NCBI GenBank assembly: GCA_012517475.1
Contig: JAAYUV010000034.1
Location: 34,638-98,637, forward strand
Length of the DNA: 64,000 bases
Direction of reading: 5' to 3'
Source of the DNA: Peptococcaceae bacterium
GTDB taxonomy: Bacteria; Bacillota; Desulfitobacteriia; Desulfitobacteriales; Syntrophobotulaceae
Both the position numbers and the translations under genes were made by a program. Shown here in pieces: positions 8,137-17,278 of the stretch. Every line of letters starts with the position of its first letter. The first letter of the stretch is position 1. The notes below the pieces were generated by a model. That model made no database searches. It was given only the letters and a program-made list of their open reading frames with translations, and was not told the DNA's origin.

Positions 8137-9315
8137 TTATTCCTGCATCATATCAAAGATCTGCTGAACATCTTTATCTCCACGTCCGGAGAGGTTAACG
8201 ATAAGAATACTGTCTTTGGACATGCCGGGGGCGATCTTCAGGGCGTGAGCAACAGCGTGGGCGCTTTCCAGGGCAGGAATAATCCCCTCGGTCTTGGATA
8301 GGGTATGGAAGGCTTCCAGGGCTTCCTGATCGGAGATAGTAACATATTGAGCCCGTCCTATATCATTGAGGTAGGAATGTTCCGGGCCAACGCCGGGGTA
8401 ATCTAGTCCCGCTGAGATGGAGTGGGTGGGGAGGGGTTCTCCCTGTTCATCTGCCATGACGTAGCATTTGAACCCGTGGATAATACCCGGTTTCCCTGCT
8501 GCGATCGGGGCTGCATGCTTGCCGGTTTCCAGACCATGGCCGGCGGGTTCGACACCAATAAGCCTTACCCCCTGATCCGGAATAAAATCAGCAAAGATCC
8601 CGATTGCATTGCTGCCGCCTCCGACGGAAGCGATCACGGCATCCGGCAGCTTTCCTTCCGCCTCAAGGATTTGAGCTTTGGCTTCCCGACTGATAATGGA
8701 TTGGAAGTGTTTCACCATGGTGGGATAGGGATGGGGGCCGACAGCAGATCCCAGCATATAAAAAGTATTCTTGTAATTCATAATGAGGTCTTCCAGAGCA
8801 GCGTCAACCGCATCTTTCAGGGTACGGGTTCCGCGGGTTACCGCTACCACTTTTGCTCCCAGGAGTTCCATCCGGAATACGTTTAAGGCCTGTCTGCGGG
8901 TGTCCTCTTCACCCATGTAGATGATGCATTCCATATCGAAAAGGGCGCAGGCAGTAGCTGTGGCTACCCCGTGCTGACCTGCTCCGGTTTCGGCGATCAC
9001 TCTCTTTAGGCCCATTCGTTTTGCCAAAAGCACCTGGCCGATCGTATTGTTGATCTTGTGTGCTCCGGTGTGATTCAGGTCTTCGCGTTTCAGGTAGATC
9101 TTGGCTCCCCCTAGTTTTGCCGTGAGTTTTTCCGCAAAATATAAAGGATTGGGACGGCCGACATACTGTTTCAGGTAATAATCAAGTTCTTTATTGAATT
9201 CGGGATCGTTTTTAAACTTTTCAAAGGTGTTTGCCAGGTTGTCCAGAACTTCCAGAAGATCGGGGGGAACAAAACTACCCCCATATTCGCCAAAATAGCC
9301 TTTTTGTGTTGTCAT
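8137..9315 (-). CDS. trpB: tryptophan synthase beta subunit
   Basis: A 392-residue PLP enzyme that joins indole and serine to make tryptophan. The PLP Lys lies in [15 protein letters not shown], the phosphate-binding loop is [10 protein letters not shown], and the catalytic Glu region is [19 protein letters not shown]. This is the standard TrpB1 type, which usually works with TrpA. The only minus-strand gene of the window, it stands alone: no other trp gene lies nearby. The start is ATG with ATGGAGGAATTCTG upstream on its strand. A 20-bp palindrome about 67-86 bp upstream may be an operator. It may serve indole salvage, or trpA may be elsewhere in the genome. Confidence 0.96.
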   Translation of the reverse strand: MTTQKGYFGEYGGSFVPPDLLEVLDNLANTFEKFKNDPEFNKELDYYLKQYVGRPNPLYFAEKLTAKLGGAKIYLKREDLNHTGAHKINNTIGQVLLAKRMGLKRVIAETGAGQHGVATATACALFDMECIIYMGEEDTRRQALNVFRMELLGAKVVAVTRGTRTLKDAVDAALEDLIMNYKNTFYMLGSAVGPHPYPTMVKHFQSIISREAKAQILEAEGKLPDAVIASVGGGSNAIGIFADFIPDQGVRLIGVEPAGHGLETGKHAAPIAAGKPGIIHGFKCYVMADEQGEPLPTHSISAGLDYPGVGPEHSYLNDIGRAQYVTISDQEALEAFHTLSKTEGIIPALESAHAVAHALKIAPGMSKDSILIVNLSGRGDKDVQQIFDMMQE

Positions 9316-9381
9316 CAGAATTCCTCCATTTTCATATCCAATTTTTTTGTTCTTCGTAAATTCACTGTAGTAATTTCACCA

Positions 9382-9401
9382 GTATAGTATTTTTACTATA
9401 C
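9382..9401 (-). promoter_or_regulatory. palindromic operator candidate upstream of trpB
   Basis: GTATAGTA and TACTATAC, a perfect 8-bp inverted repeat with a 4-base TTTT centre, in the divergent gap between trpB and the U32 peptidase gene. It lies closer to trpB (about 67 bp from its start) than to the other gene. The regulator is unknown. Confidence 0.5.
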
Positions 9402-9434
9402 AACAGCTATGGCGGTCAAGGGGAAAATGATAAT

Positions 9435-9463
9435 TTTACCTTTTCCCTGATTACGCTTATAAT
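9435..9463 (+). promoter_or_regulatory. promoter of the U32 peptidase gene
   Basis: TTTACC at 9435-9440, 17-bp spacer, TATAAT at 9458-9463; about 54 bp before the start codon. Confidence 0.55.
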
Positions 9464-9516
9464 AATAGAATAAGAATGCTAAAATAAGTATTTTTCAGGC
9501 ATCAGGAGGAACACCA

Positions 9517-10761
9517 ATGAATAAGCCGGAAATTCTTGCTCCAGCCGGGGATCTGGAAAAACTTCGTTTTGCTTTAGCCTATGGGGCAGATGCCGTTTAT
9601 GCCGGAGGAAGCGCTTTTGGGCTCAGGGCTTATGCCGGAAACCTGAATGAAGAAGAGATGCGGCTGGGGGCGGAATACGCTCATCAATTAAACCGCAAAT
9701 TATATATCACGGTGAATATTTTTGCCCATGAAGAGGATTTCAGGTTCCTCAAAGATTACCTGCATTTCCTCAGGGAGACCGGGGTGGACGGAATTATCGT
9801 TTCCGATCCTGGGATAATGGCTATTGCCAGGAAAGAGACCCCCGAATTAGGGATTCATCTCAGTACCCAGGCCAATTGCACCAATTCTTCCAGCGCAAAT
9901 TTTTGGTTTGATCAAGGAGTAAGGAGAATCGTTCTGGCGAGGGAACTCACCCTCGAAGAAGTAACCAATATTCGTCCCAAGGTTGAGGGGGAGCTGGAGA
10001 TCTTCATCCACGGCGCCATGTGCATGTCCTACTCCGGTCGCTGCCTGTTAAGCAATTATTTGACAGGCAGGGACGCCAACAGGGGAGAATGTACCCATCC
10101 CTGCCGCTGGGGATATGCCCTGGTGGAGGAAAAAAGACCCGGTCAATATTTTCCTCTCGAAGAGGATGTCAGGGGAAGCTACATATTTAATTCCCATGAT
10201 CTTTGTCTTCTTCCTCATCTTCCGTTGCTTAAGAAAATCAACCTGGATAGCTATAAGATTGAAGGCAGAATGAAAAGCGCTTATTATGTTGCCAGTACGG
10301 TGAAGGTGTACCGGGAAGCGGTAGACGTGCTTTGGGAACAGGGAGAAGATGAATTCCGGAAGCGGCTCCCCCTGTGGCTTGCTGAAATGGACAAGGTCAG
10401 CCACCGGGATTATTCCACAGGATTCCTTTTCGGCAAGCCGGGAGCTGAAGCTCATAATATTGAAACTTCCAACTATATCCGGGAGTATAGCTTTGTCGGC
10501 AGGGTTCTTGAAGAAAAAGAGTGTCAGGAATTAGGCAAGAAGGAGTACGGTTTCTGGATCGAACAGCGCAACAATTTCCGGGCAGGGGATGAGCTGGAAG
10601 TTCTTTCTCCAGAGGGAGAACCCTGGACTTTCCGGGCGGAGGGACTTTGGGATCTGGAGGGACAAGCGGTTGAAGTGGCCAGACACCCCCAGCAAAAATT
10701 GAAAATTACGCCCCCGGTTCCCCTGGAACCCTTCAGCATCCTGCGTAAACCTCAAAAATAA
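9517..10761 (+). CDS. U32 family peptidase / tRNA hydroxylation protein TrhP-like
   Basis: A 414-residue U32-family protein. The N-terminus ILAPAGDLEKLRFALAYGAD and the central IHGAMCMSYSGRCLLSNYLT with later GECTHPCRWGY are diagnostic; the conserved Cys residues there are likely iron-sulfur ligands. Homologues (YrrO in Bacillus, TrhP in E. coli) are needed for prephenate-dependent hydroxylation of wobble uridine in tRNA, although the family is still labelled peptidase or collagenase. A C-terminal beta-barrel follows (EVLSPEGEPWTFRAEGLWD). The start is ATG after CAGGAGGAA. In many Firmicutes it lies near mltG; here the toxin pair and trpB have come between. Biochemical role is inferred from family. 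Confidence 0.9.
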   Translation: MNKPEILAPAGDLEKLRFALAYGADAVYAGGSAFGLRAYAGNLNEEEMRLGAEYAHQLNRKLYITVNIFAHEEDFRFLKDYLHFLRETGVDGIIVSDPGIMAIARKETPELGIHLSTQANCTNSSSANFWFDQGVRRIVLARELTLEEVTNIRPKVEGELEIFIHGAMCMSYSGRCLLSNYLTGRDANRGECTHPCRWGYALVEEKRPGQYFPLEEDVRGSYIFNSHDLCLLPHLPLLKKINLDSYKIEGRMKSAYYVASTVKVYREAVDVLWEQGEDEFRKRLPLWLAEMDKVSHRDYSTGFLFGKPGAEAHNIETSNYIREYSFVGRVLEEKECQELGKKEYGFWIEQRNNFRAGDELEVLSPEGEPWTFRAEGLWDLEGQAVEVARHPQQKLKITPPVPLEPFSILRKPQK

Positions 10762-10983
10762 GGAGATTCTTGAAAATAATCTGAATAATCGAAGATTGGA
10801 TCAAGACGCTTATGAAAGACCAAACCGGACGTTTATCAAAAAAATCTATCAAAAAGCATTAAGAAAATAGGATCATAATAGTTCAAAAGTCCTATCGCGT
10901 CATCTGGAGGGATTTTAAAAAGATTTCAAATAAAAAATTTAGTTGAATGGTATTATTTCAGTGGAATCGGAAGGAAGAGTTAA

Positions 10984-11229
10984 GTGGAATTTAAGCTGCA
11001 AAATAAAAAGGATAGCTTCGGAAGTGACAGTGACTTGCTGGTTAAGGCCAAGGTCGCCCGGTCAGAAATCCAGCTTTTAGCCAAATATGTGGAAGGGATG
11101 GGCCATCTTGGAGTCGTCACCACCACCGACCGGATGACCGGGGAGGTCGTTATTCAGACCACCAGGTTTTGCTGGCCGGAATTAGAAAAACTCTTGTCGA
11201 AACTGCCCTTGAAGATAATCTATTTGTAA
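10984..11229 (+). CDS. DUF4911 domain-containing protein
   Basis: An 81-residue small protein. The pattern KAKVARSEIQLLAKYVEGMGHLGVVTTTDRMTGEV, in which a basic start is followed by an E..LL..Y.EG core and a beta-hairpin ending, fits DUF4911, a family of unknown function often found beside U32 genes in Clostridia. The start is GTG at 10984, preceded by GGAAGGAAGAG. The 222-bp gap before it holds only AT-rich sequence with no site I can support. It is a small cytosolic protein without a signal peptide or membrane segment. Confidence 0.7.
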   Translation: MEFKLQNKKDSFGSDSDLLVKAKVARSEIQLLAKYVEGMGHLGVVTTTDRMTGEVVIQTTRFCWPELEKLLSKLPLKIIYL

Positions 11230-11268
11230 AATTAATGTTATTATTTCTAAAAAATAGCATTTTTGTGA

Positions 11269-11298
11269 TTGACGAATAGGACTCGGTGCATGTATTAT
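11269..11298 (+). promoter_or_regulatory. promoter of the first pilin gene
   Basis: TTGACG at 11269-11274, 18-bp spacer, TATTAT at 11293-11298. A long 5' leader (about 90 nt) separates it from the start codon and contains a perfect palindrome. Confidence 0.55.
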
Positions 11299-11318
11299 GA
11301 AGAATAAGAAATGTTAGG

Positions 11319-11336
11319 CAAAGGTGATTACCTTTG
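11319..11336 (+). promoter_or_regulatory. palindrome in the pilin mRNA leader
   Basis: CAAAGGT / ACCTTTG with a 4-base GATT centre, directly downstream of the pilin promoter. It could be an operator or an mRNA-stabilising hairpin. Confidence 0.4.
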
Positions 11337-11394
11337 TCCATACATATTTAAATCCCCAAAACAATAATAAGGAAAAAGAGAGGAAGATGTAGAG

Positions 11395-11934
11395 ATGAAG
11401 AGAAGAAAAGACTCAGGGTTCACCCTTATTGAACTCATGATCGTCATTGCAGTTATTGGTATTTTGGCGATTGTGTTGGTACCGAAGGTTGGGACAGTGA
11501 AAACACAATCAAAAACGGCCGGACTAGATACAAATATTAGACTGGTACAAGGGTATTGTGAAAGTAAGATTGATAAGTGGATATCAAAATCTACAACAAC
11601 TCTAAATGTTGCAACGGAGATTCGGGATTCTTTTACAAGTACTGACGATACTAAGAAAGCAGTTAATCCTTATACTTCCAAATCTACCAGTGCTACTTCA
11701 GCAGCTGCTTTACCAACTGTCGCTGGAGATTATTCAATTTATATTGTTAATGTACCTGATGATGCGCCAGATACCATTGCAGTTAATAATTCTTATTTAG
11801 CAGGAGCTATTCTGGTTGTTATTGAAAATTCAGATGGTGCTGTTGGCACAGTTCCAATTGAAGCGGTTCATCTTTACGCTTATGACCAAGATGGAAAAGT
11901 TCTAAGTGAAAAAACAGTTGTAGTTAAACCATAA
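11395..11934 (+). CDS. type IV major prepilin-like protein
   Basis: A 179-residue prepilin. The class III signal is plain: MKRRKDSG then FTLIELMIVIAVIGILAIVLVP, so PilD would cut after Gly and methylate Phe; the +5 Glu is present. The remaining ~140 residues are a Ser/Thr-rich globular head with few charges, as in extracellular pilins. It has its own promoter and a strong terminator directly behind, so it can be made in excess of the assembly genes, which suggests it is the major subunit of cluster 1. Start ATG after AAAGAGAGGAAG. Symbol left blank because pilin naming is not consistent among Clostridia. Confidence 0.92.
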   Translation: MKRRKDSGFTLIELMIVIAVIGILAIVLVPKVGTVKTQSKTAGLDTNIRLVQGYCESKIDKWISKSTTTLNVATEIRDSFTSTDDTKKAVNPYTSKSTSATSAAALPTVAGDYSIYIVNVPDDAPDTIAVNNSYLAGAILVVIENSDGAVGTVPIEAVHLYAYDQDGKVLSEKTVVVKP

Positions 11935-11963
11935 ATTTAGCTGTTGTAAAAAAATGATATTAT

Positions 11964-11996
11964 AAAGGGTGTTTCTTTAAACACCCTTTTCTTTAT
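11964..11996 (+). terminator. terminator of the pilin gene
   Basis: An 11-bp perfect stem, AAAGGGTGTTT with AAACACCCTTT, CTTT loop, followed by a T-rich tail. It isolates the pilin transcript from pilB. Confidence 0.9.
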
Positions 11997-12017
11997 ATTC
12001 TAAACTCGTTTCTTTTT

Positions 12018-12026
12018 TGTTATAAT
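12018..12026 (+). promoter_or_regulatory. extended -10 promoter element for pilB
   Basis: TGTTATAAT: a perfect TATAAT with the TG dinucleotide one base upstream. No good -35 is visible, which is normal for extended -10 promoters. About 30 bp before the pilB start. Confidence 0.5.
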
Positions 12027-12056
12027 TGCAATTAGAGTAGGAAGGGAGGGATTCCC

Positions 12057-13757
12057 ATGGCAATCAAAAGAAAGAGACTGGGCGAAATTCTTCTCGATGG
12101 CGGGGTCATTAATGAGAGACAGCTGGAAGAGGCACTAGCCAGACAGAAGGGTCTCGGGATGAAGCTGGGGGAAGCCCTTATTCATTTAGGGTATGTCAAA
12201 GAAGATGATATCCTTCTTACCATGAAGCAGCAGTTAAACATTCCGATTATAGACATTAACCGGATTGTTGTCGCGGATCAGGTATTGAAGCTTTTGCCTG
12301 AATCCGTGGCCCGCAAGTATGAAGTGGTTCCTGTGGATATCAGTAACAACCGTCTGATCGTGGCCATGAATGACCCGACAAACTATTTCGCTCTTGATGA
12401 CATCCGCCTGGCTGTCGGAATGCTTATCCGGCCGGTATTGGCCAGGAAAAACGATATCCTGAAGGCCATTGACCGCCATTACGGGCGGAGCGAAGCGGAG
12501 AAAGCGGCCCGGGAATACGCCAAACAAGCCGGGGTATCCCCTGTGGCGGCAGCGGTAGAACTCATGAGTGCAGCTCCTCCCGGGGCAGATGATGAGGACA
12601 CTCCCGTTATCCGTTTCCTGAATACCATTATTGAAAATGCTGTGAATAACTACGCAAGTGACATTCATATTGAGCCTATTGAGGAAGAGCTGAGGGTCCG
12701 TTACCGGGTGGACGGTGTGATGCGCGAAGTCCTGCGTACCCCGATCTCCATGGCCGGACCGGTCGTCAGCCGTGTGAAAATCATGTCCGATTTGAATATC
12801 GCCGAAAGAAGACTACCGCAGGACGGCCGCATCTCCTACCAGGCCCCTGACCGGAATATTGATCTTCGTGTTTCGGTGATCCCTACCATGTTTGGGGAAA
12901 AGGTGGTTTTGCGTATTCTGGACAGGGCCAGTGTGATTCTGGATAAAGAAAAGCTTGGTCTTACGGAACGGGACCAGGAACAATTTGATGAACTAATCCG
13001 CAAGCCATACGGGATTGTCCTTGTTACCGGTCCTACCGGAAGCGGTAAGACAACGACCCTTTACACCATGCTGAACCAGCTTAATTCTGAAGACAAGAAT
13101 ATCATAACGTTGGAAGATCCGGTGGAATTCAATTTCAAAGGAATTAACCAGATTCAGGTGAACGCCAAGGCCGGACTTACCTTTGCCGCAGGCCTTAGGG
13201 CCATCCTCAGACAGGACCCCGATATCATTATGGTCGGGGAGATGCGTGACAATGAAACGAGTGAAATTGCGGTTCGATCCGCTTTAACCGGTCACCTGGT
13301 CCTGTCCACCATTCATACCAATGACGCGGCCAGTGCTGTTACCAGGCTGATCGATATGGATATTGAACCTTTCCTGATTTCCGCATCCCTGGTCGGGATT
13401 ATCTCGCAAAGACTGGTACGTACGATATGCCCGAACTGTGCGGAGGAATATGAAGCGAGTTACCACGAACTAAACCTTTTAGGGGTGACCACCGGGCAAA
13501 GGGTGATGCTCCGCAGGGGAAAAGGGTGTAATTACTGCCACTTCAGCGGGTATAAAGGCCGGAGAGGGATCTTTGAAATTATGCAGATTACCCCGGGACA
13601 CAGGAGCCTGATCGACAGCCGGTCAACAGCCGACGAATTGCGGGAATACTCCTTGTCCATGGGCATGACGACCCTGAAAGAATCCGCCGCCAAGCTTGTC
13701 CTAAAAGGAGTCACTACGATCGAGGAACTGCTCAGAGTCACATTTGTCAACGAATAG
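12057..13757 (+). CDS. pilB: type IV pilus assembly ATPase PilB (cluster 1)
   Basis: A 566-residue GspE/PilB-type extension ATPase. Residues 1-150 form an MshEN domain with the repeated RLGEILLDGGVINERQLEEA and later KLGEALIHLGYV, the pattern that binds c-di-GMP in MshE. Walker A is GPTGSGKTTTLY near 324; the Asp/His boxes and Walker B DPDIIMVGEMRD follow. A four-Cys zinc motif is visible as CPNC (about 457) and CNYC (about 490). It would power pilus extension from the cytoplasmic face. Start ATG behind GGAAGGGAGGG. pilC follows 12 bp later, so the two are co-transcribed. Full length. Confidence 0.96.
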   Translation: MAIKRKRLGEILLDGGVINERQLEEALARQKGLGMKLGEALIHLGYVKEDDILLTMKQQLNIPIIDINRIVVADQVLKLLPESVARKYEVVPVDISNNRLIVAMNDPTNYFALDDIRLAVGMLIRPVLARKNDILKAIDRHYGRSEAEKAAREYAKQAGVSPVAAAVELMSAAPPGADDEDTPVIRFLNTIIENAVNNYASDIHIEPIEEELRVRYRVDGVMREVLRTPISMAGPVVSRVKIMSDLNIAERRLPQDGRISYQAPDRNIDLRVSVIPTMFGEKVVLRILDRASVILDKEKLGLTERDQEQFDELIRKPYGIVLVTGPTGSGKTTTLYTMLNQLNSEDKNIITLEDPVEFNFKGINQIQVNAKAGLTFAAGLRAILRQDPDIIMVGEMRDNETSEIAVRSALTGHLVLSTIHTNDAASAVTRLIDMDIEPFLISASLVGIISQRLVRTICPNCAEEYEASYHELNLLGVTTGQRVMLRRGKGCNYCHFSGYKGRRGIFEIMQITPGHRSLIDSRSTADELREYSLSMGMTTLKESAAKLVLKGVTTIEELLRVTFVNE

Positions 13758-13769
13758 GTAGGTTATTTC

Positions 13770-14975
13770 ATGCAGTTCAACTATAAAGTCATCGATGAAA
13801 CAAAAACGATAAAAAAAGGAACATTGCAAGCAGCTGACCGGGAAGCAGCCAAAAGGATGATGCTGGAGAACAAATGGCAGATTATCGAGCTGCAGGAAGG
13901 AAACCAACTGCTCGATATCCTGAACAAAGCGGTGGAGTCCAAGCTCAGCTATGAATCCATCTCTTCCTTTTGTACCCAGATGGCGATGATGATCCGGACA
14001 GGGGCCAATCTGGTCAAGGGCCTGGAAATATTAAAGGCCCAGTCCAAAGACAAAAACCTGCAGCGGGTAATCACGACCTTGATTACCGAGGTGAGCAGGG
14101 GAAGCTCCCTGTCCGCGGCTATGAGGACCTGCGGGCGAGCCTTGCCCGAACTACTGGTGAACCTGGTAGCGGTAGGGGAGCAGAGCGGGAATCTGGATAC
14201 GGTTTTAAACAATATGGCCGAGTATTATGACCGGGAGAACTTTATCCGCAAGAAGATTGCCAGTGCTTCGGTATATCCGGCCATTCTGACTTCGGTTTTG
14301 GTGATTTTGGTTATCTTTTTCATCAATTTTATCCTGCCGGAAATTACCGGACTTTTGAATGATTCGGGAGGGCAGCTGCCCCTTATTACCCAGATCATGA
14401 TCAATTCAGCCGGCTTCCTCACGAGAAATTTCTTGTTACTGATTGTTTTGATTATTGGTCTGGTGGCTGGGTATTTCAAATTGCACAGCATTCCCAAGTA
14501 TAAGCTCCAAATTGACGGGATCAAGCTAAAAATCCCTTTGCTGGGCAAGAATATCAAAAACGTCATTACAGCCCGCTTTTGCAGGACCATGGCGCTTTTC
14601 CTGAAAGCATCCATTCCTATTGTTCCCATCCTGGATTCTATGGAGAAAATCGTGGGGAACGAGGTCTCCCGGATGGCTGTGGTTCAAGCCAAAGAAAAGA
14701 TCATTAAAGGAAAAGGGCTGGCGGCATCTTTCGGGGAAGAGAAATTTTTTGACGAGATGGTGATCCAAATGATGACCATCGGGGAAGAAACGGGCCAACT
14801 GGATGATTTAATGGAGGAAATCGCAAAATACTACGATAAGCAGGTTGAGATCGGAATCGGGAAGATGGTCGCTTTGGTGGAGCCGGTCTTTACCATTATT
14901 ATCGGTATTTTTGCGGGACTCATGGTCATTTCCGTTGCGCTGCCGATTTTCAATATGTCCCAGGGTATTAAATAA
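13770..14975 (+). CDS. pilC: type IV pilus inner-membrane platform protein PilC (cluster 1)
   Basis: A 401-residue GspF/PilC-family platform protein. It has the usual two repeats: cytoplasmic helical bundles (FCTQMAMMIRTGANLVKGLE and FCRTMALFLKASIPIVPILD) each ending in GE.(S/T)G.L motifs (VAVGEQSGNLDTVL, MTIGEETGQLDDLM), and membrane helices near 165-195, 210-235 and 370-395. It couples the PilB motor to pilin polymerisation. It starts 12 bp after pilB with a weak ribosome-binding site (TAGGTAGG), so translational coupling is likely. Full length and typical. Confidence 0.95.
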   Translation: MQFNYKVIDETKTIKKGTLQAADREAAKRMMLENKWQIIELQEGNQLLDILNKAVESKLSYESISSFCTQMAMMIRTGANLVKGLEILKAQSKDKNLQRVITTLITEVSRGSSLSAAMRTCGRALPELLVNLVAVGEQSGNLDTVLNNMAEYYDRENFIRKKIASASVYPAILTSVLVILVIFFINFILPEITGLLNDSGGQLPLITQIMINSAGFLTRNFLLLIVLIIGLVAGYFKLHSIPKYKLQIDGIKLKIPLLGKNIKNVITARFCRTMALFLKASIPIVPILDSMEKIVGNEVSRMAVVQAKEKIIKGKGLAASFGEEKFFDEMVIQMMTIGEETGQLDDLMEEIAKYYDKQVEIGIGKMVALVEPVFTIIIGIFAGLMVISVALPIFNMSQGIK

Positions 14976-15098
14976 TAATATTTGTTTTATATTTTTCTTT
15001 ACATATTTAAAGGAATTTGTTTTTCCTCAGCGAAAAAATGGTGGATAAATTAATTTTTCCGGTGAAAAAGAATATTCTGATCTGTGGAGGATGCATCA

Positions 15099-16382
15099 AT
15101 GGGTAAGCCATCTTGGCATAAATCCATAAATAATTTCGGTTTTACCTTATTGGAGCTGATGTTTGTGGTTGCCATCATCGGTATTTTGGCAATTGTGGCA
15201 GTCCCAAGCTATTCAGCAGTGAAAGAGAATTATCGGCTGGAAAATGGAGCGCAAAAAGCAGTTTCCCAATTGCAATACGGTAGGCAAATGGCCATGGATA
15301 AAAGGGAAACCATCTATATTGTATTCCAGCAAACTCAAGTAGGGGTGTATAGAAATAACGGCGGTACCTTGGAGTTAACCGGTCCCGCTTTACCGTATGA
15401 GGGCGGGGTTACTTTCACTGCCTCTTCAGCGGATAATAACTGGCTTTATCCCATCCATCAAAACCCAAGTGATTCAAATTCACTGCTTCTGGGTTATGGG
15501 GTAAGTTACGATTTCAGAGGTTTCTTGAAAGACCCTGCACAAAGCGGAACAATTCGTTTGCAGTCTTTGAGCGGCAAGAAGGTCTGTATCCTCATCGGAG
15601 AGGGGACAGGCCGAATTGACATTGATAAGTGTGAGGAAAACAATAGTGGCGGCAATGAGAATCCCCCGCCCTTAAGCTATTGCGAGCAAGGGGATGGACC
15701 TCTTCCCAATTATCCGGCCTGGGTTGCTCAGGCGTATCCGTCTACAACCTATGTCATTTATAACGGCCGGGCGTTCTATAACAGGTATTATGCCAGTGCC
15801 TCCGATATTCCCGGAAATCTGGGTGCTCCATGGCAAGAAGTGACGAAACAATGGAGAAATTTTAATGTATATGATACCGGGAATAAAGTATGCTACAATA
15901 ACCGACAGTTCCAGGCAAGATATTATTCCTATAACCAACAGCCGGGTATTGTAGGTAATCCTTGGAATGAGCTGACGGATGAGTGGCGGGATTTCAATGA
16001 GTATACCGTGATTAATACTGTTGTGAAATATAATTCCAAACAGTTTAAGCTCAGGGAAAATTATTCTTACAACCAGCAGCCAGGATTGCAGAGCAGTCCC
16101 TGGCAGGAATTAACGGACCAATGGCGGGATTTTAATGTCTATAATCTAAATGATCTTGTTTATTATAACGGAGCTCGGTTTAAAAATAGGATTAGCTATT
16201 CTAAAAATCAACAGCCTGGTTTGATCAGCAGTCCTTGGCAGGAAATAACGGACCAATGGAGAAATTTCAATGTCTATAATGCTGGTGATGAAGTGATGTA
16301 TAACGGACATCGCTACAGGGCGAAATGGTACACACAAAACGAACAGCCCGGTGCCGCCAGTGTTTGGCAGTTAATCAGTTGA
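15099..16382 (+). CDS. prepilin-like protein fused to five carbohydrate-binding-like repeats
   Basis: A 427-residue protein. The N-terminus is a class III prepilin signal and helix: NNFG then FTLLELMFVVAIIGILAIVA, so it is a substrate for PilD. Residues ~30-190 resemble a GspH/FimT-type minor pilin head. From about 205 to the end there are five tandem ~45-residue repeats with the pattern W..FN.Y..G..V.YN...F..R.Y..NQQPG...PWQE, closely resembling CBM5/12 chitin/cellulose-binding modules. ATG at 15099 follows TGGAGG; an upstream GTG overlaps that site and is rejected. The pilin-CBM fusion is unusual and suggests a tip adhesin for insoluble polysaccharide; ligand not known. Confidence 0.88.
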   Translation: MGKPSWHKSINNFGFTLLELMFVVAIIGILAIVAVPSYSAVKENYRLENGAQKAVSQLQYGRQMAMDKRETIYIVFQQTQVGVYRNNGGTLELTGPALPYEGGVTFTASSADNNWLYPIHQNPSDSNSLLLGYGVSYDFRGFLKDPAQSGTIRLQSLSGKKVCILIGEGTGRIDIDKCEENNSGGNENPPPLSYCEQGDGPLPNYPAWVAQAYPSTTYVIYNGRAFYNRYYASASDIPGNLGAPWQEVTKQWRNFNVYDTGNKVCYNNRQFQARYYSYNQQPGIVGNPWNELTDEWRDFNEYTVINTVVKYNSKQFKLRENYSYNQQPGLQSSPWQELTDQWRDFNVYNLNDLVYYNGARFKNRISYSKNQQPGLISSPWQEITDQWRNFNVYNAGDEVMYNGHRYRAKWYTQNEQPGAASVWQLIS

Positions 16383-16402
16383 CCTACGGGGAGTGCGCCT
16401 TT

Positions 16403-16759
16403 ATGAAGCAAAAAGACAATGGAATGACGACCTTGGAAGTGGTTATCGCTTTTGCCATACTGATTATTGGTGTTGGCTTTATGCTCATGAGCAACAAGGC
16501 ATACTATGCATTCCGCGAGCAGCGTCAGGAAAGACAACAAATGATTTTCTACGCCGCCGGAGAAATGGAAGCTTACCTGGAAGGACAGAACGTAGAATAT
16601 ACCTCTCCCCCTTTTGACAAGTATGAAGTAACAAGATTTCCCCCTCAGCCTACTTCTAATCCCTACCTCGAGATTATTCAGATCCAGGTGTACAAAAAGG
16701 ACTCTCCCACTAATCCGGATCCAGTTTCAATTTATTCCTACAGGGTGAAAACGCAATGA
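16403..16759 (+). CDS. minor prepilin / PilV-type pseudopilin
   Basis: A 118-residue protein with a prepilin leader MKQKDNG and helix MTTLEVVIAFAILIIGVGFM; the Glu at +5 is present, while the residue after Gly is Met rather than Phe, a common variant in minor pilins of the PilV/GspI kind. ATG at 16403 is chosen with GGGGAG 12 bases upstream. The stop codon overlaps the next ATG (ATGA), showing a tight operon of minor pilins that would prime pilus assembly at the tip. The small head has no recognised domain. Confidence 0.85.
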   Translation: MKQKDNGMTTLEVVIAFAILIIGVGFMLMSNKAYYAFREQRQERQQMIFYAAGEMEAYLEGQNVEYTSPPFDKYEVTRFPPQPTSNPYLEIIQIQVYKKDSPTNPDPVSIYSYRVKTQ

Positions 16760-17268
16760 GAAGAGATAAAGAAAACGGGTTTACCCTTTTAGAAGTTATG
16801 ATTGCGGTAGGACTTTTCTCCATTCTTATGTTTTCCATTGCCCAGATGATGAGGGCTGAAATAGGCTTGTTTAATTCCGAAAATAATACCAATCAAAACG
16901 AACAAAAAGCCAGAACCGCATTAAATCACGTTTTGGATGAAATACGGTTATACGGATATGTCACTTATATTGGGGACGGCGGAAATGATGATGGATTTTA
17001 TTCGCAGGATCCGGAGGGTACCAAGTGTCTGGTTAATTTAAACCCTTCATCTGCCAATCAAAGCCTTGCGGAGTTGTATTACTTGCCTGACAAAGATGAG
17101 CTGTGGTATAACGATCTGGCTCATGCAAGGACCTACTTGGTGACTGATCATATTACTACCCTTGAAATTCAAGGGGTTACCGCCCATTTAGCCAGGATCA
17201 GGGTAGTGGCGGGTGAGCCGGCATCGGATTCATCTTTTGAACTGGTAACCTGGGGAAGGCTTTACTAG
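16756..17268 (+). CDS. minor prepilin / PilW-GspJ type
   Basis: A 170-residue prepilin-like protein: MRRDKENG then FTLLEVMIAVGLFSILMFSIAQ, class III signal with +5 Glu. The rest is a soluble head with the NEQKARTALNHVLDEIRLYGY helix often seen in PilW/GspJ pseudopilins. It overlaps the previous stop by four bases and is followed by the PilX-like gene 10 bp later. By position and type it would be part of the pilus tip-priming complex. Confidence 0.87.
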   Translation: MRRDKENGFTLLEVMIAVGLFSILMFSIAQMMRAEIGLFNSENNTNQNEQKARTALNHVLDEIRLYGYVTYIGDGGNDDGFYSQDPEGTKCLVNLNPSSANQSLAELYYLPDKDELWYNDLAHARTYLVTDHITTLEIQGVTAHLARIRVVAGEPASDSSFELVTWGRLY

Positions 17269-17278
17269 GGGGAATATA

